This document shows positions 1-12,177 of a stretch of 64,000 bases of DNA, one piece after another. Origin of the DNA: Symbiodinium kawagutii (taxonomy: Eukaryota; Sar; Dinophyceae; Suessiales; Symbiodiniaceae); NCBI GenBank assembly GCA_009767595.1, contig VSDK01023723.1, positions 129,675 to 193,674 on the forward strand, read 5' to 3'. The notes below the pieces were generated by a model, which was not told the DNA's origin, did no database searches, and worked only from the letters and a program-made list of their open reading frames with translations. Numbering within the stretch: position 1 is the stretch's first letter; each line of letters starts with the position of its first letter. The translations under genes were made by a program, and so were the position numbers.

Positions 1-237
1 GCAGCTCAGCCCATCCGAAGTGCTGCAGTGTCTGCAGATGATTCAGATGATCATGTTGCAATGGTAAATCTTGTTGTCAGATTGGATCCACGCATTTTGA
101 GACACTTTGGGTTCTATTGGCGGAATGTACCATTGATTGTGTTTGCGTGTGTCTGCTGCCAGTTTCTTGATGATTTTTGTACCAGGTGATGTGTTTCTTG
201 CTGCAGGGGCACTTGTGGTTTGTTGCATGCCCTCGAG

Positions 238-3200
238 GCATTTGCTCTGGTCTTACAAGGGAAAGTTCTGACGTGGGGGTGGCCGACGTGCGGTGGAGAT
301 AGCAGCAGCTTTCTTGCAGGTGAGACAGGTTTTTGTCGATTGAGCAGAGCAGAAGAAAAAACCTGGGGATGGTGAAAACACTTGTGCAAGCACTAAAGAA
401 AGGCAAACGGTCGATATACTGGCAATGGCAATGGTAACATCGAAAACGGTTAAGGATTGCCCTTCCCTATATGTAGCATTATATATTGTGAATAGTGATA
501 TAATGATTGTACTAGCCATTATCCCTTAAGTATTTCGTATCAATCCGTCCATGTTACTGTGTCAGCTCAAGAGTTCGACGGCTGAGGCAAAGTGCAACAC
601 CTGCTACAAGACGTACAAGATGTGCAAGGCGGCTGGTCAACAGAGCAGGGTGCTGACCAAATTTCCTTTCTGTGCTGTGCTAATTTGCCACTTTCAATGG
701 AATTCCAACAGTCATGTTCGGGCTTCAAGGAGATGATGAGGTTGGAGGTCCCAGTGTTTGGTGATGTTAAGATACTTTCTGATCTCAACCCCGAGTTCCG
801 GTCGTCAGCAACTCCCGTGGTGAGCAGAAGGTTCCTCGCTGGGCTTTGCTGCAGTAGTTGGCAGTGGCACCCAGGTCACTTGGCGATGAGGTGATAAGAC
901 ATCTTTGTGCAGAGCGGAATTGTGATGCATCAAACCCAAAACCCTTACATTGCAACCCTGTTATTGAACAGGAGATGCCCATTGGTGGATAGGGTCATAT
1001 GTTTCTTGACTTTCAGGTGAAATTGCTTAAGGGTTAGCACGAAAGCTGACACTTTTTTGTGATCCTTTGAGCATCCAATCTTTCTGACCAATCTACATGG
1101 GGCTGGTTGACGTGCCAACCACTGCTATGACCTTTTCAAGCCGAAAGGAGATCCGTAGTTGTGGAACACGTGCCCTGTGTAGGACGCAGGTCTAAGATGG
1201 AATCCAGCAACTGGCCACGCCTCAGTAGCTGGTGAGAAGGCAGCTTTCCAGAATGAGGGTAACCCCAGAATTTGGTGCTTTCCTCAATTGCAAAACATAT
1301 CTAAACATCAAGATACATCGAGCATCTTCGCTTTTGTTCTTCGGGAAATGCCAGATTGGCATAGATTGACATATGTTGGCATATGTTGGCATGCTGCACT
1401 GCAGCTTTTTGGTGGTAGTTCAACGATTGAAGCATTGCGGGTCGCTTCCTGGGTTTGGCAATCTGCAGCGACAGCCACAGCCACCACTGTCTCAGCAACA
1501 AAGGAGTGGCAACAACCACGACACTGACAAGGGAAGTGAGCCAACCGAACAAACAAAGCAAGCTGAGACCAAAACGAACCAAGCAACCAATGAAACACAC
1601 AACCAACCAAGAACCGAAACAGCCACCCAACCAATAAACTAAGCAATCCACAGCCAACCGCTGACATCAACCAACAAGAAAAACTCACAATACAACAACT
1701 ATAGCAACATTTGCAGGAACAACGACAGCAACAACTTCGAAAAAACAATGACGGAAGACGTTGGCGAAGAGAGCCACGACAGAGTTGACAGCGAAAACGG
1801 CAATGACCGCAACCATAGCCACGATTACCAGAGCAACAGCAACAAGCGCAAACAGGAAAAGTGAAAAAAGTGACCAAAGTATCATGGGCAGTTCCCACCT
1901 AGTCACCCGGAGTCATGATCATGGAGCATCATTTCTTGTCACCTGGGATCACCATGGCAGTCTCTGGGGTCACCTGGAGTCATCCACCGGGGCCCCGTTC
2001 TCAGGTAGTCACCTGGGGCGAAAAAATCTTCACCAAAAACCAGCCCTTGACGGAGCTTCACGGCCGAGCGCGCGTGGTGCGCATTGCCTCCAGCGAACGC
2101 GCCTTTGCAGCTCTGCTGGAGGATGGTCCCTGGGCGTGACGCGGCAGGGCTGGCCCCAGGGAGCACTGTCCTATAGCTCTTAAGGATTTGATTCAGGTGG
2201 AAATTCAGGTTTATTCATCTGACTTTGTTTTTTTTTTTTCATGTGATTTCTACCAGTGTGACATCTGAAACTTTGAACTTCAATGGTTCGCCATGGCTAG
2301 AAATCACTTCTCCAGACATCGGGAGCAAAGCTCAAAGGGTTTGGGTCAGAAGTATCACGTGATTCCTATTGTTGGTCTGCTTCTTCAAGAGCATGGGCTT
2401 TGGCGGTTTCTTTATTGCGACACGTTTGCGCTGTTCTCAAAATGGAGCAACCTGAAGCATGAGGAGCAGCAACGCTCGCTTCTGATTTGTTCCAATCAGC
2501 TTTGCATGTGTAGAGTTTACAGTATGACAGGGCTCAAAGCAAGCAAGGGTTGGGGCTTTCCGAGTGAAATCAATGATTTGTGGTTCCCTAAACGGATCCA
2601 AAACTTTTCGCACATTTTTACACATGTTTCCTTTAAATCATGATCCACATTTTCAGAGATGCTGCCGATTTCAGGGAGTGTGGTGAGCTGGGGCTGCACT
2701 CAGCATGGTGGAGACAGCTACTTGACTGCAAGATGCTGCGACCAATCTATATTGGGAATTTGTTTGCAGACAGGAACCTGGCAATCATAATGGCAATTCA
2801 AATGGTTATTGACCGCTTGTTCTTAGCTGTTGTTGATCATTTGTGTCCCACGTTGTTGGTTCAGGTTTATCTTCAGATCCTGAATTCAGCTCCGGTCTGG
2901 AGTTGTCAGCCTGATTTTGTGGACGAGTTGCGGAGCTGTTGGTGTACAGTAGTCTCCCTTGATGTAGATAACTGCAGAAGGAAATCAAACTTTTTGATGG
3001 TCCAACAATGACCTACTGAAGGGATGTGTCCGGGATGAATGGATTTAGCACAAAAGAATAACACCATGTTCACAGACAGCATGCAGTTCGGCAGGTAGGG
3101 AAGTGCAACCTGAACTGATTCTCGGCAGAGAGAGCGATGGGACTGCTACCTGTCTGCGTGGGCAATCTGTGGTGTTTTGTAGGGGTTACTCAAACATACT

Positions 3201-6200
3201 TGAATATACTTGAACACTGCAGCTCATGTCATTGAAACCAAGGAGCGACCAAGTTGTAGAAATTAAGACTTGAGGTTTGAAGCAAATCACAAGTGCTTTC
3301 AGATCCCAGCGCATCAGGACGGGAGTCTCTGACATTGTCGCGTCCAGCGCGGCTTTTGCTGCCCGCAGAGTGGATGGTTCCCTGATCACCTGGGGGAATC
3401 CTCACTTTGGCCGCTCGCTTGTGCAAAGGTAGAACTGTTTATAGTGCTCAATGATGATTGAGAGTGATGAACTAATTCTACTTGCAGTAGAAGTGTTTGT
3501 AGTCGTTAGATATCGGATGTCAATTGTGATGACTTGTGACTTTATAGATCATGCCAAGTGGTTAACCATGGCTCGTGGATGGTGTTGCAATGTGGTGAGC
3601 TAGCGATGAGGTTGGCTTGTCCTAAAAGGCAGGGCAATGGAGTACCTCCAGAGATCCAAGTGACATCTGGTGATTTCTTCTTGTAAACAACTCAGAAATC
3701 GAAGATTCGGTTGGCGTAGCAATATGATAAGCCCATGCTGAATGCCGGATTCATTGGAATGTTACAGACGGTTCAGACCATCTACCACCGGCTACCCAAG
3801 TTTGGAATGGTTGCATGTTGTCGAACAATGGTGCTTAACCATGTCTTTTGACTGTTAATAGATGTTAATAGTCGTTACTGATGAACCATGAATGATCAAC
3901 CATGATTACTGTTGGAGATGATTAACCGTTGCTGTTCAACATTCTTAGGCATAGTTTAGTGCAAACTATTACTGTTTTCTTTCTATGCGTCAATGTCTTG
4001 TGGTGTTCCTCTGTGGGCTTTTTCCAGGTGGAAGCTGTGCGGGTGTGGAACATCGGCCACTTGCCCTTGCAGATGAAGCTTGAAGGGGATTGGATCATAT
4101 GGGCTGACAAAAAATGTTTACAAGCAATGAAATGTGAAGGCTTGTGACCACTAAACCATATGAATATTTATGGTTTGAACATGTTTGAAGCAACGAAATG
4201 TGTAGCTCACCACATCTCACCACTATTCGTAGTATTGTGTCATTTAGTTATATCATTTAAGAATCGACTTATCCAACGCTGTTAACCAACATGTTCAATG
4301 ATCTTGCTCGATCTCTGTTGTTGAACTATCTGACAATATACAACAGCTCTAGGATTCGTAGTTGATCATGCGTCTACCTGATACAGGAGCTCTTAACTAT
4401 TGCAAATCTTTACGATCATTTATCTATCAATGTTAGCCAAGGCCAACACTAGAAGTTAAAACAGTGTTTTAAGCAATGGTTACTGCAGTTGTAGAAGTTC
4501 ATGGTGGGCAACAACTGCCAGCAACCAACCAGAGTAGATATGGTCAACATTTGTGGTCATCGGATCGGTCAAGAGGGATTATGTAACTATGTATAGTAGC
4601 TGTTGCTACGGCTACAGCAAAAATTATCGACCATAGCTCATATGTGAGCAAGTTGATTGGTTGGTGATACTATACACCACTATCTTTTTTGGAAGGGAGA
4701 AGAACGTTCCAGCCGACGTGATTTGTATGTGCAGGTCATCTCACGCTTGGATCAAAACAGCTTCATTTCGCATGTCATCTGCAGTACCGACCTGGAGCCA
4801 GGCCCCGCTGGGATTTTTCTGCTGGTCGCACATCGATGGCTTCGTCCGGCAGGTTATTGTAGGATTTCAATGGATTTCATTCCTAAAATCCTGAAATCCA
4901 AACATGGTGCTTTCTCAAAATAGGGGCCCCCAAATCATCCAATATTGACCCAACTAATTTTTTAGGGGTCCAGCAATGATCATAATTTGCCATTATCACC
5001 TCTATTTTCCACTACTACCCACTATTAACCATCACATTGAACGACTAACTAACCATGGTGGTTCAACCATCAACCAGGTGTGTTATTGGCTGACGCTGCC
5101 AAGGCTCCGAGGGATTGAGAAGATGGCGGCATCCTCTGCAGCTTTCGCAGCCATCGATGGGTCCGGGAAGGTGGTGACGTGGGGATATCCGTTGCACGGC
5201 GGTGACAGCAACGCAGTCATCCAGGATGGGAAGGGTCCCAACATCCCTCAGAAGTAGCTGACAGGGGAAGGGTCCCCAAACTTGGGAAGGATTCATGTGT
5301 AGTTGGGGGAGATCTTTGATGTTCTTTGATTTCCTAAGCTACTCCTGATGGAATGATATGGTGATGAGTTGATAGCGGATTGCGTGTTTGATTCTGATCC
5401 TTTCGAACAAATTTCCCTCTTCCCTGGAGGATTTGCACGATGTGCAGCAAATTGAAGCGACATCCTACTCCTTTGCTGCACTTCGATCAGACTTTCGGTC
5501 GCACCGTGCTGCTTCTGTCCCGTTGGACCACACGAGAGAGTGGTGTGCGCTTGAACAAGGAATTCCGTAGACAGATGTGTAGGAACTCAATATGACTCTG
5601 CATCTTTCTAGAGCAGACCTTATGCTTGTTTCAAGAGTCTGTGAATTTAATCACTGGGAATCATTAGCAATTGAAGACATCTTTGTTGTCATGTGCGCAA
5701 TGATAACCTACATTATTAGTCAAACTAGTAAACTTGACCAAGTTGTCAGTGTTCAGACTGAATGCCTCAGCCCTGTCAGAGTCCCTCAGTTGCTGATAGG
5801 TCACCAAGCACTTGAGCCAGCTCTTGGTTTGCCAGTTGCGGTCATTCTGTGGATATGCTACCTGGATCTACCTGGATCTACCTGGACATCCTGGGTGACA
5901 AGAATCCCTGTGGAACCATGATGATCAGCTGATACATGTTGATAGGATTATTCCCCCTGTTATGGTTGCATCTTGTTTGTTATCGCTTATCACTGGTTTG
6001 TGGTTTCAGGATACCAACCAGTGTTATCACACTGCTTTCTATTGCTTGGTACTAAGGGATTCTTTCTCAAAAGAAGACTAATTAGGTTCATGAATAGATC
6101 AGTAACCAACCATCATCAACCAACCATCATCAACCATCCAGCTCCTATTGATTTCTCACTGTCCCATCCGTATGACTGGGATGCAGCGCCGAGGACCAGC

Positions 6201-9200
6201 AAGTGGTCACCTGGGGCGATGCTGCCTTTGGAGGCCATGGCAGAGCAGCACAGCGGTGAAACATGAAAAACACGCAGCCATGGACTGATTGTGTGATGAT
6301 TGGCATAGATCATATCGGTCAATCATTGATGTAAACCTCTTAGATGTTAATGTCTAATCAACTGTAGCTGATCATTGATAATAATGAGTGATATTTTATA
6401 TGATATTGGTTAATCATTGATACAAACTTAGATGTTAATCAACTGTTCGGTCAATTTGTTATTCTCGAACTATGCGTTGTGATTAATTAAGCATTATCAT
6501 TTATAGCTGAGTTAGTTGACCATCATCATAGTTGATATTGATCATCGTATAAATTGCCGAGTCAATTATTGAACCTGCAATTAATTATCAACCATGATGA
6601 TTTTGAGTATGTCCTCACTTTGGTATTTCATCACCTTGTTAATCCATACGAACTCGGATTACGACACGTTACGGCCCATAGTTCTCGGCCCTGAAAATTC
6701 ATCCGCATCGATGAAACCTAGGGCTCCATCATCGGTCCCAGAGATGTTGGTCCAAGCCTGGGTCCATGGTTCAATTTCCTCGATGAATTGCCGAGTCTCC
6801 AAGGTCTAGACAAAGTTCTGCTAAAAAATAGTGGTTCCCAAGCGCACTTGATCAACAATGATGGATCGATAGATCCTTCTGATCAGCAACCTCGGAAAGT
6901 GGATCATTGGATAATCATTAAAGATCATGGTTCATCAATCATCAGCACTCGCTCATCTTCATTGCTGCCGTGCATCCCAGGCGATTCCTCCCTGGTGCGT
7001 GCGCAGTTGGTGAACGTCAAGGACTTGCGTGGCACCCGCAGCGCCTACTGCGCTGTGCGCTACGATGGCAGCGTGGAACTTGGGCGAAGCGACCGTGACG
7101 TTGGGCGACCGTTGGGAACCACCTAGGAATGGTTCTATGACTAGGAATGGTTGGACCACCAGGTAGCACCAACTAACACCAACTAACACCAAGTAGCACC
7201 AACTAGCGACCACCACGTTGGAATAGTCAGTTCCAACTGTCACCAACTGGCACCTGATACTATGATTATATATGATTATCAAACCGTCATCCAGGTATCC
7301 TTTTCTTATGAGCATTTAGCAAACAAGTTGTTTTTGGATCATAGCTAGTTTGATTCGGATTCTGAAACGGTTGATTTTGACACTCCACGGTCGGATTAGG
7401 TGTTGGGAAGTCAGCCATTCAAACCTTGTTCAACAGTCCGACAGTTATGAGCTGAGCTTCCCAAGTGGCTTCAGCGGTCTAATGGGTCAGCCATCAGGTC
7501 TCAGTGATGCATTGCTAGAATGTTTCAACTGGTTAATTACCTTGGTTCTTCACTTGATACCTTGGTTCTTAACTTGTGATTGTTCTGTAACATCTAGTGA
7601 TTGTGAACCATCACTTTGTTGTTAAGTTTGTTTTTTCAACTTCCTTTGAAGTTTTGGTGGACTCGACTCTCAATTTGGTTGGGATTGTTGCGTACAATTA
7701 TAGCCACCGCTGCAGCGATTGGCCACGGCGGCAACGGCCCCCTGAGGTAACTTGGGGCAGTGAAGATGCCGGTGGCGATTGCAGCCATGTCCAATCTGAG
7801 CTGTACGACGTGCAGCAGATTCAAGGTCGGAATCATTGCTGAACTGTCACTAGTGGTTGGGAGCGGTAGTGGAGGGTACCCAGGGCCCCTTCATCCACCT
7901 TGACCTGTCAGCTGTGGGTCCCAAGTTTACCCTGGGTAAACATTTCTCAAAGTAAAAGGATCACTGGCTGAAACCTATTCGCCAGCTGTCGTCAAGGGCG
8001 GCTGCCTCACCATTGGCCCATCACCAGGCATCTCCCCAAGAGGGGTTGGGACAATGGAAGAATTGGGACAGGATATGAATCACATCTAGTTCCAAATAAA
8101 TCTTATGGGCTTAAGATGGCTTAAGAGGATTATACAGACATATTCCTTCATATGCAAACACGGAATTAAATGTAATTACCCATCGTTTGATCAATACATA
8201 TAGAGTACATCTTCAGACTTCTTCGATAGACATGATGACATGATATACACAGACATGATGGACATGATGTGATAGGATATGGTAAATGTATCCAACATCT
8301 CTGGCGATCCCCCGGCTCCTGGGATCCAGGCACCGGAGCAGCCTTTGCTGTGCTTCGATCTGATGGACGCGTGGTGACGTGGGGCGATGCGCCTCGGCCT
8401 CACTTTGTTGGTGAATTCTTCGGTCATTTTTGACTGGGCTACACGCCTACACGTTGATATAGCTATGTGATGTCATTTACTGACATTTTTACTTATTTAG
8501 TACATGATTAACTTGTGGTTATATTGATTATGTGGAGGTATTTGCACGAAATACATAGCATATGTACAAAGATGTAAAGGTGCGTATTTCAAGATGTATG
8601 TATATGAGTAGGAGCACTGCTAAGACGCAACCCCGACAATGGATTTTCAACCCGCTGGCATGTCGCGGGGGTTTGCTACAAGGTTTGTTCGAACCTCACA
8701 GCACCATGTGTTTTGCTGCATGTGCCACCATGCTTGCGTCATGAAAGCAGTTTCTACAGTTGCTTCCCCCTCCAGAACCATTAGTTGCTATCTCCCAGTT
8801 TTTGAATCCCAGTTGGTCGTTGAAAGTCCTTCCAACCTGGAACTACCCTGCATCATTCAGTCGGTCAAGTTCCTCGATGTTTCAAGGGACAGGCTGGGGA
8901 GTACCCTGACGTCAGGAGATGGCGGGTGGAAACAGCGAAGCCGTGCGCCAGTGACTGAACTGTAGCTGGTGGCTCCTAGTGGATGGGTGGCTCAACATTT
9001 TGTGAAGCTGGTTTCAAGATGTTGCAAGTCAGGAAACCATAGATAAACCCCAACTCTTGCGCAATGAAGCATCAAGTTTTTGTAAACTGGGATACTGCAA
9101 AGTGAGTTGCTCACATGGATTGATCACTAACAATGAAACATCAAATCCTCCGGGATCAATGCTGGTTGTTGGGACAGGTGACCTGACACTGAAAACCAAC

Positions 9201-10873
9201 CAGCGACAGGAGTCCATGAGTCTGACGAGGGTACAATTTGAGGTTGTAAACCACATGAGCTCACATGTGTTGGTAGTTCAAAGTAGTTATGGATTAGATT
9301 TCGAAGCAGGATAACCACCACGAACCACAACTCAACCGCTAACCAACCAACCTGGCACAGTCTTGAAACCGTGCAAGTTAAGAAATGGCTGATATTTGCC
9401 GGTTGTATCGAGTTGTGGCATCAACTTATTGTTTGTATCCAACATGAGACAGAGACAGTGCGACCAGTTTCTGTAGCAGCTATTCCCATAGGTACTCGCG
9501 TTTTTGGGAACGGTCTAGTTATCAAGTGTAAGTAATTACCAAAAGTCAGAGTTGTACCTTTTGGTTGCTCAGAACAAACCAGGTTGTTGTGATCACATTC
9601 CCAAAATGACCAGTTTCTACTCTAACTGTTCGGTTTCTAACCCTTTCTCTGTGCGGACCCCAATAGTGTTGCCAAAAGCGTTGGTTGGTGGTTTCGAACA
9701 TTTTTATTTTCCCCAATGTATTCCCAACTCTTTTGTTGGTTGACTAGTATTTCTCACAGGGGTGGTTCAACCACCAACCAGCGAATGATCATTATAAGCC
9801 AGTCGAATCATAATATCTAACCATTTTTCACCAACCATGGGTGGTTCAACCACCAAGCACCACGCACCAGTGGTTGCTACGGTCGCCCCCTTGGCACTAG
9901 CCATCACCAGCTGTAGCAATTTGTGTACCGAGGCAGCTTTACGAGGTGGACCAGCTGGCTGCCATTGAATCGGCCTTCGCAGCCATCCGTTCGGAAGCTC
10001 AGGGAGGGCACGTTGTGGAGATGCCTAGCTCCCAAAAGATGGAGAGGCCCAAAGATGGATGGTTGGTTGGTTGGTGGTTGGATGTGGTTGGTGATAAATG
10101 GGTGGTGTTGGTGCTGGTTGAGCGTGGGCCAGCACATCGCGCACACCCGACGTGGCTTGGTTGCAGTCGAATGTCTAGAATCTGATAGTTTACCCCAAAA
10201 TAGTGTGATAGTTGGCTATAAAGAAATGATAAAGAAACGGGATAAGATATAGTTGCAAAAATTGTGCAGTCCAGCTTTTTGTTCTTTCCCCTTGTCACAT
10301 CTCTTGCTTCATGCAGGTTCCCGCTCAAGTGGCTAGTGGCTACCAATCGGCAGCTTGGTGGTTGTTGATGGTAAGTTCATTGTGGAGAATCGGGACCTCG
10401 CCATCCCAAAGGGGTTGATTTTTAGTAGGTTTGGCCAATGCTCTTCACAAACATGAGCACGTCAAGGGTGAATACCGTAGTTCAATGGGCCAAAGATGGG
10501 TTGGCGTGATGTTTGTTGAGCGAAGACCATGACTGTTTCCGAGCGCTGAGAGGTCAGGCTGATCAGGAGTCACCGGTTTTTAGTAGTTCACCACCATAGT
10601 GTGTAGTTGATTTTAAATTGGATTTTCCCGAAAAAAATGGTCATTTTCCATTGCCAGCTTACCAAAAGAGTGTACTTGGATGTGCACCTCCGCTTAGTAA
10701 CTGGGTCTTAACCCTTAACCATGGTTTTAAGGGGTACAGGTTATCTGATGGGCTTTATGACCATGGTGAACCAACCCCCACTGCACATCCAGGCATCGAT
10801 GGTTCCTTGATCACCTGGGGAGATCCTCGCCGCGGCGGCGACAGCAGCAGCGTCCAGCAGCACTTGGAGAAAA
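238..10873 (+). CDS. RCC1-like TWG-repeat protein, multi-exon, 5' partial
   Basis: A beta-propeller-type repeat protein of the RCC1/HERC-like kind common in dinoflagellates; its partner is unknown. Exons I assign: 238-319, 587-628, 831-874, 2005-2125, 2675-2727, 2865-2881 (tentative), 3318-3428, 5104-5224, 5430-5489, 6194-6255, 6981-7072, 7747-7825, 8330-8410, 9933-10003, 10793-10873. Each starts with G after AG and ends at a GT, GC or GA donor. Each repeat reads roughly AFAA(I/L)..DGSVVTWGD...GGDSS.VQ.QL..VQ.I, and nine TWG or SWG cores are visible. Reading phase is continuous from 238 to 6255 and again within 6981-8410 and 9933-10873. The pieces between 6255 and 6981, and between 8410 and 9933, were not found, so about one repeat and one small exon are missing, diverged or overlooked. 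The start lies upstream of the window and no stop was identified. Family assignment is fairly sure; exact borders are inferred by hand. Confidence 0.72.
4911..4971. mobile_element. Hairpin element family, degraded copy 1
   Basis: It starts TTTCTCAAAATAGGGG and shares the inner motif CCAAATCATCCAATAT with the copy at 34543. The right arm is reduced to TTTTTTAGGGG. It lies in an intron of the RCC1-like gene. It is assigned by similarity to the three better copies in this window. Confidence 0.5.
7167..7206. repeat. 10-bp tandem repeat, four units
   Basis: Four copies of CACCAACTAR-like units lie in the intron between the RCC1-like exons ending at 7072 and starting at 7747. It is a simple minisatellite with no coding content. 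Confidence 0.8.
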
Positions 10874-11388
10874 GTCATTTGCTAGCGATTCTGATGCCCC
10901 CAACCTTCCTGATGCGATTTTAATAGGAAAACCATGGCAAAAAGTTGAAAACCATGACAAAGCATCAATTCTGAAGGATTTTTGTCGATCATCAATTCTC
11001 GGATTACCTGTTTTGGGAAGCCACCAGTATCGAGGGGTTCGTGTGTAAGCCGTAAGCGAGCAGTGGTGCGAACCGAACGCAAAGGCCGGGTTCAACCATC
11101 CTGACATTGGCCGAAGTTCAAGAAGACCAATCTGTACATGTTTGGTTTTTTGGGCATGTTCAACTAGAGATACAGGGGTTTGACCAGCATCGACATGAAC
11201 ACTGATTTTGGCATGTCTATTGCTGCTTGTCTGCCATGGCTCGGCCCATTTTTAGGGGCTCATCATGCCCCAGGCAGGTCATGTAGGCAGGACTGGCATA
11301 TGGATGGATATGAGTATCCGACAAAAATTATCGTCAATTAGTTTTATCATCGTGCAATCATTGGTTTTAGAGAAGTAGTCAAAACCCC

Positions 11389-11760
11389 CAAAAGCGAGTA
11401 GGTCCGACTGAAAAGCGAGTCCCTGCCACCCCTGATCTTTTCATAAGGCCAAATTCTGGAAATTCAAGTGTGTCCCAAAGCGAGTCCAAAGCGAGTCCAG
11501 TTTCATCAATTCCAGGGCTCGGGCCACCAGGTCCCCTTTTCCCGTCCATGCTTTATACAAGTGAGCTTGTTGATGCGGCCATGACGCCCCAAGCCTTTGC
11601 TGAATGCCTTGGTCAAAGGAAAATAGAGTTTGCTGTTTGTTCAATGTCTATTCTTAATTAGTTAACGATGAATGAAAGAAATAGATAAGATCCAAAGCAT
11701 GAATCATGCTGAAACGCAGAAACCCGCAAAAGCGAGTAGGTCCGACTGAAAAGCGAGTCC
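11389..11760. repeat. 34-bp direct repeat pair with AAAGCGAGTCC motifs
   Basis: An identical 34-bp stretch occurs at 11389-11422 and 11727-11760. Two further AAAGCGAGTCC units lie back to back near 11477-11500. The rest of 10874-12177 holds no frame I can support as coding. The function of the motif is unknown. Confidence 0.75.
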
Positions 11761-12177
11761 GGACCAAATGATGGTTACCCAAACAAATAATTTCGTCCGC
11801 CACTCATATGGTAAAAAGTGGTGCTACAGTGCAGTTCAATGGCTCACCCCAGCTTCCAGCTGGTGGGGTTACCACCCCAGAACAAAACCAAGACAAGGGC
11901 TCCAATTGACTGTATGGAACTAATAATTCGACCTCGACACTGGCTTTGGCCATCTGCAATCCATTAGGTTCACGGTGCATGCGCATTCGCAATGAAAGAC
12001 CTCCGGCTTTCCCACACATAGAATCATTTACATGAGATAGTTGATTTATAATATCAATATATATCATTGTATATTCCCTTTCTTCACGTTTGTTCTAAAG
12101 TATCAGCCATTGTGGAGCACCATTGTGCAGGTATTGGTGTTGACACCAACTTGCATAGCATTCCCAGAGAGAAGAGG

